A DNA stretch of 5,367 nt from JAYEJW01 sp034716535. GTDB lineage: Bacteria; Pseudomonadota; Gammaproteobacteria; Chromatiales; Chromatiaceae. The notes under the pieces were generated by a model. The model saw only the letters and a program-made list of their open reading frames with translations, was not told the origin of the DNA and did not search any database. The stretch is from assembly GCA_034716535.1 (NCBI GenBank), contig JAYEJW010000618.1:1-5367 (forward strand), written 5' to 3'. Positions 4,552 to 5,367 of this stretch are shown in pieces (within the stretch, counting starts at the first letter, position 1; each line of letters opens with the position of its first letter). The position numbers and the translations under genes are program-made.

Positions 4552-4986
4552 TCATCCTTCGATCAAATGGCCGTGGGAAAGCAGGGACTTGAACAAAGCG
4601 ATCACTTGCGATCCATCCATCCGGGATGCCGAGAGTCTTGGTTCTCCGCAAGTGGCGAGGAGAATTTCCTTCGTGCGGTCGTCCAGCTCATCGGGCCACT
4701 CGACGACTTCAGTCAGCCACTGGCCGAACTCTCGGTTCGCGACCTGCTTCGCTTCGATGATATGGACGTCATGATGACGGACGTCCACGCTGATCTTCTG
4801 AAAGAGTCTGTTCACCACATCCCGCTCCCCTTCCAGAACCTGCAGGAACTCGCCTTGCCCGTAGAGGAGCATTCCTGTGATCTCGTTGTCTCGGTTGTTC
4901 TCCGTCGCCTGACGTACCAACTCGTACAGATCTTCCGCCTCTAGCGACGGTTCTGAATCACTCGCGTAGATCAGTCTGAACAGCAT
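4552..4986 (-). CDS. Single-domain BLUF blue-light photoreceptor
   Basis: The 144-residue product is a short BLUF protein, which binds FAD and rewires a Tyr-Gln hydrogen-bond network on blue light. It aligns by eye with cyanobacterial Slr1694 (PixD) from end to end. Seen: the R-L-I-Y-A-S strand with Tyr7, Asn31 (E-N-N), the I-T-G-M-L-L-Y strand (36-42) with Gln49 in F-L-Q-V-L-E-G (47-53), R-H-H (70-72) and F-x-x-W (87-90). Tyr7, Asn31 and Gln49 match the three photocycle residues of Slr1694 (Tyr8, Asn32, Gln50). Two residues after Trp90, where Slr1694 and AppA have a semi-conserved Met, this protein has Thr92. The C-terminal about 45 residues form the usual capping helices; no output domain is attached, so it must act on a partner. 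GAGGAG lies six to seven bases before the ATG. The glsB-like gene follows 133 nt downstream. Confidence 0.95.
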   Translation of the reverse strand: MLFRLIYASDSEPSLEAEDLYELVRQATENNRDNEITGMLLYGQGEFLQVLEGERDVVNRLFQKISVDVRHHDVHIIEAKQVANREFGQWLTEVVEWPDELDDRTKEILLATCGEPRLSASRMDGSQVIALFKSLLSHGHLIEG

Positions 4987-4992
4987 GAATAG

Positions 4993-5043
4993 CTCCTCGG
5001 TGGACGACGACGAGGGTGACGTTGTTGCTCAGTCCGAAATATA
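4993..5043 (-). promoter_or_regulatory. Leader of the BLUF gene: strong ribosome-binding site and weak -10-like box
   Basis: The ribosome-binding sequence GAGGAG (4993-4998 on the minus strand) is well spaced from the ATG. Upstream, TATATT at 5038-5043 is a four- to five-of-six match to a -10 box and would place a transcript start near 5030. No good -35 box lies 17 bases above it, so this promoter call is tentative. The rest of 5044-5248 shows no gene. Confidence 0.35.
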
Positions 5044-5248
5044 GCTCAGAAATCGAGAAGTCCTTACGTTGTGGGCGTGAAGGCGGGCAGATTCGGCTAC
5101 TTCATCACGCAAAGCTGCGGAGCTATGGTCAAGATTGGTGTATGAGCATCTTCTGATCGGACGGCGTCCGGCGACGGGACGGAAAATCTGCGGCGGACGA
5201 AGGAACTCTTCAAGTTTTTTGCCTGTCACCTAGCCCCTACCCATACCA

Positions 5249-5365
5249 TTACCCACAACTCTCCCCGATGCTGCGCTGAGCCTCGAGCGCGAGCACGAAA
5301 TCGGGGACGCGTTGCAGACCGATCCAGAGCGTTTTCGGGCCCGGGAAGCCATCGTGTTTTCGGTT
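5249..5365 (-). CDS. IS4-type transposase, C-terminal end (cut by the window edge)
   Basis: The last 38 residues of a reading frame entering from the right edge include R-K-H-D-G-F-P-G-P-K-T-L-W-I-G-L-Q-R (residues 2-19 of the visible part), then V-P-D-F-V-L-A-L-E, a short tail and a TAA stop. The order R-K-x-D-G-x-P-G-x-K-T-L-W-x-G-L-Q-R is the conserved C-terminal signature of IS4-family DDE transposases, so this is the tail of an insertion sequence element, inserted upstream of the BLUF gene. The catalytic residues are off-window, so I cannot say if it is intact. The element's inverted repeat probably lies between the stop and about 5200, but cannot be assigned without the other end. Confidence 0.8.
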   Translation of the reverse strand, partial: NRKHDGFPGPKTLWIGLQRVPDFVLALEAQRSIGESCG

Positions 5366-5367
5366 CA

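Noticed and set aside
5209..5220. Plus-strand terminator at the AACT/AGTT hairpin with T6
   Set aside because: The stem is only four mostly A-T pairs, too weak to count as an intrinsic terminator.
5029..5229. Minus-strand 66-codon frame between the transposase and BLUF genes
   Set aside because: It starts at GTG with no convincing ribosome-binding site, resembles no family, and has the Arg/Pro-rich look of an unread frame.
1..5367. tRNA, rRNA or CRISPR array
   Set aside because: I saw no cloverleaf with a GTTC arm, no rRNA-like stretch, and no regularly spaced direct repeats.

Overview
The window reads as chromosomal DNA of a moderately GC-rich Gram-negative bacterium, probably proteobacterium-like. 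The evidence is the run of exported envelope proteins with N-terminal signal peptides, a MscK-type channel, a GlsB/YeaQ membrane protein, a META-domain protein and a BLUF photoreceptor. I cannot name a species. Every gene I can support lies on the minus strand, so in transcription order the window reads from right to left.

Layout in transcription order: (1) 5249-5365, the last 38 residues of an IS4-type transposase cut by the right edge. (2) 4552-4986, a short single-domain BLUF blue-light sensor with the flavin-site Tyr, Asn and Gln present. (3) 4167-4418 and 3257-4162, a tightly coupled pair (4-nt gap): a GlsB/YeaQ-type small membrane protein and a secreted META-domain protein. (4) 2825-3103, a 92-residue eight-cysteine YkgJ-like protein. 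(5) 2022-2390, a SpoIIAA-like (STAS-fold) protein, followed in the same frame by an unlisted 55-codon reading frame at 1845-2012 that looks like the C-terminal remnant of a larger protein. (6) 1168-1623, a small exported protein resembling the EipA/DUF1134 type. (7) 109-1062, the N-terminal periplasmic coiled-coil part of a MscK-type mechanosensitive channel, cut off at its 3' side.

The MscK-like gene is broken because bases 1 to about 120 are a different kind of DNA: about 24% GC by hand count, against about 65% in the next 60 bases. The switch is abrupt. The low-GC piece has an uninterrupted minus-strand frame reading like a membrane-transporter segment, out of frame with the channel gene. 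A chimeric contig end is the simplest explanation; a real insertion or rearrangement is the alternative.

The intergenic regions hold structure: two back-to-back hairpins over the annotated start of the MscK-like gene, a plus-strand intrinsic terminator with no plus-strand gene to serve, a 30-bp near-palindrome after the BLUF gene, and short repeat-like sequence between 2.4 and 2.8 kb. A loose functional theme is envelope and stress response (GlsB, META, EipA-like, MscK-like) beside a light sensor. I see no convincing new multi-gene system. The most checkable oddities are the composition junction, the BLUF Met-to-Thr change, the structured leader, the orphan terminator and the gene remnant.
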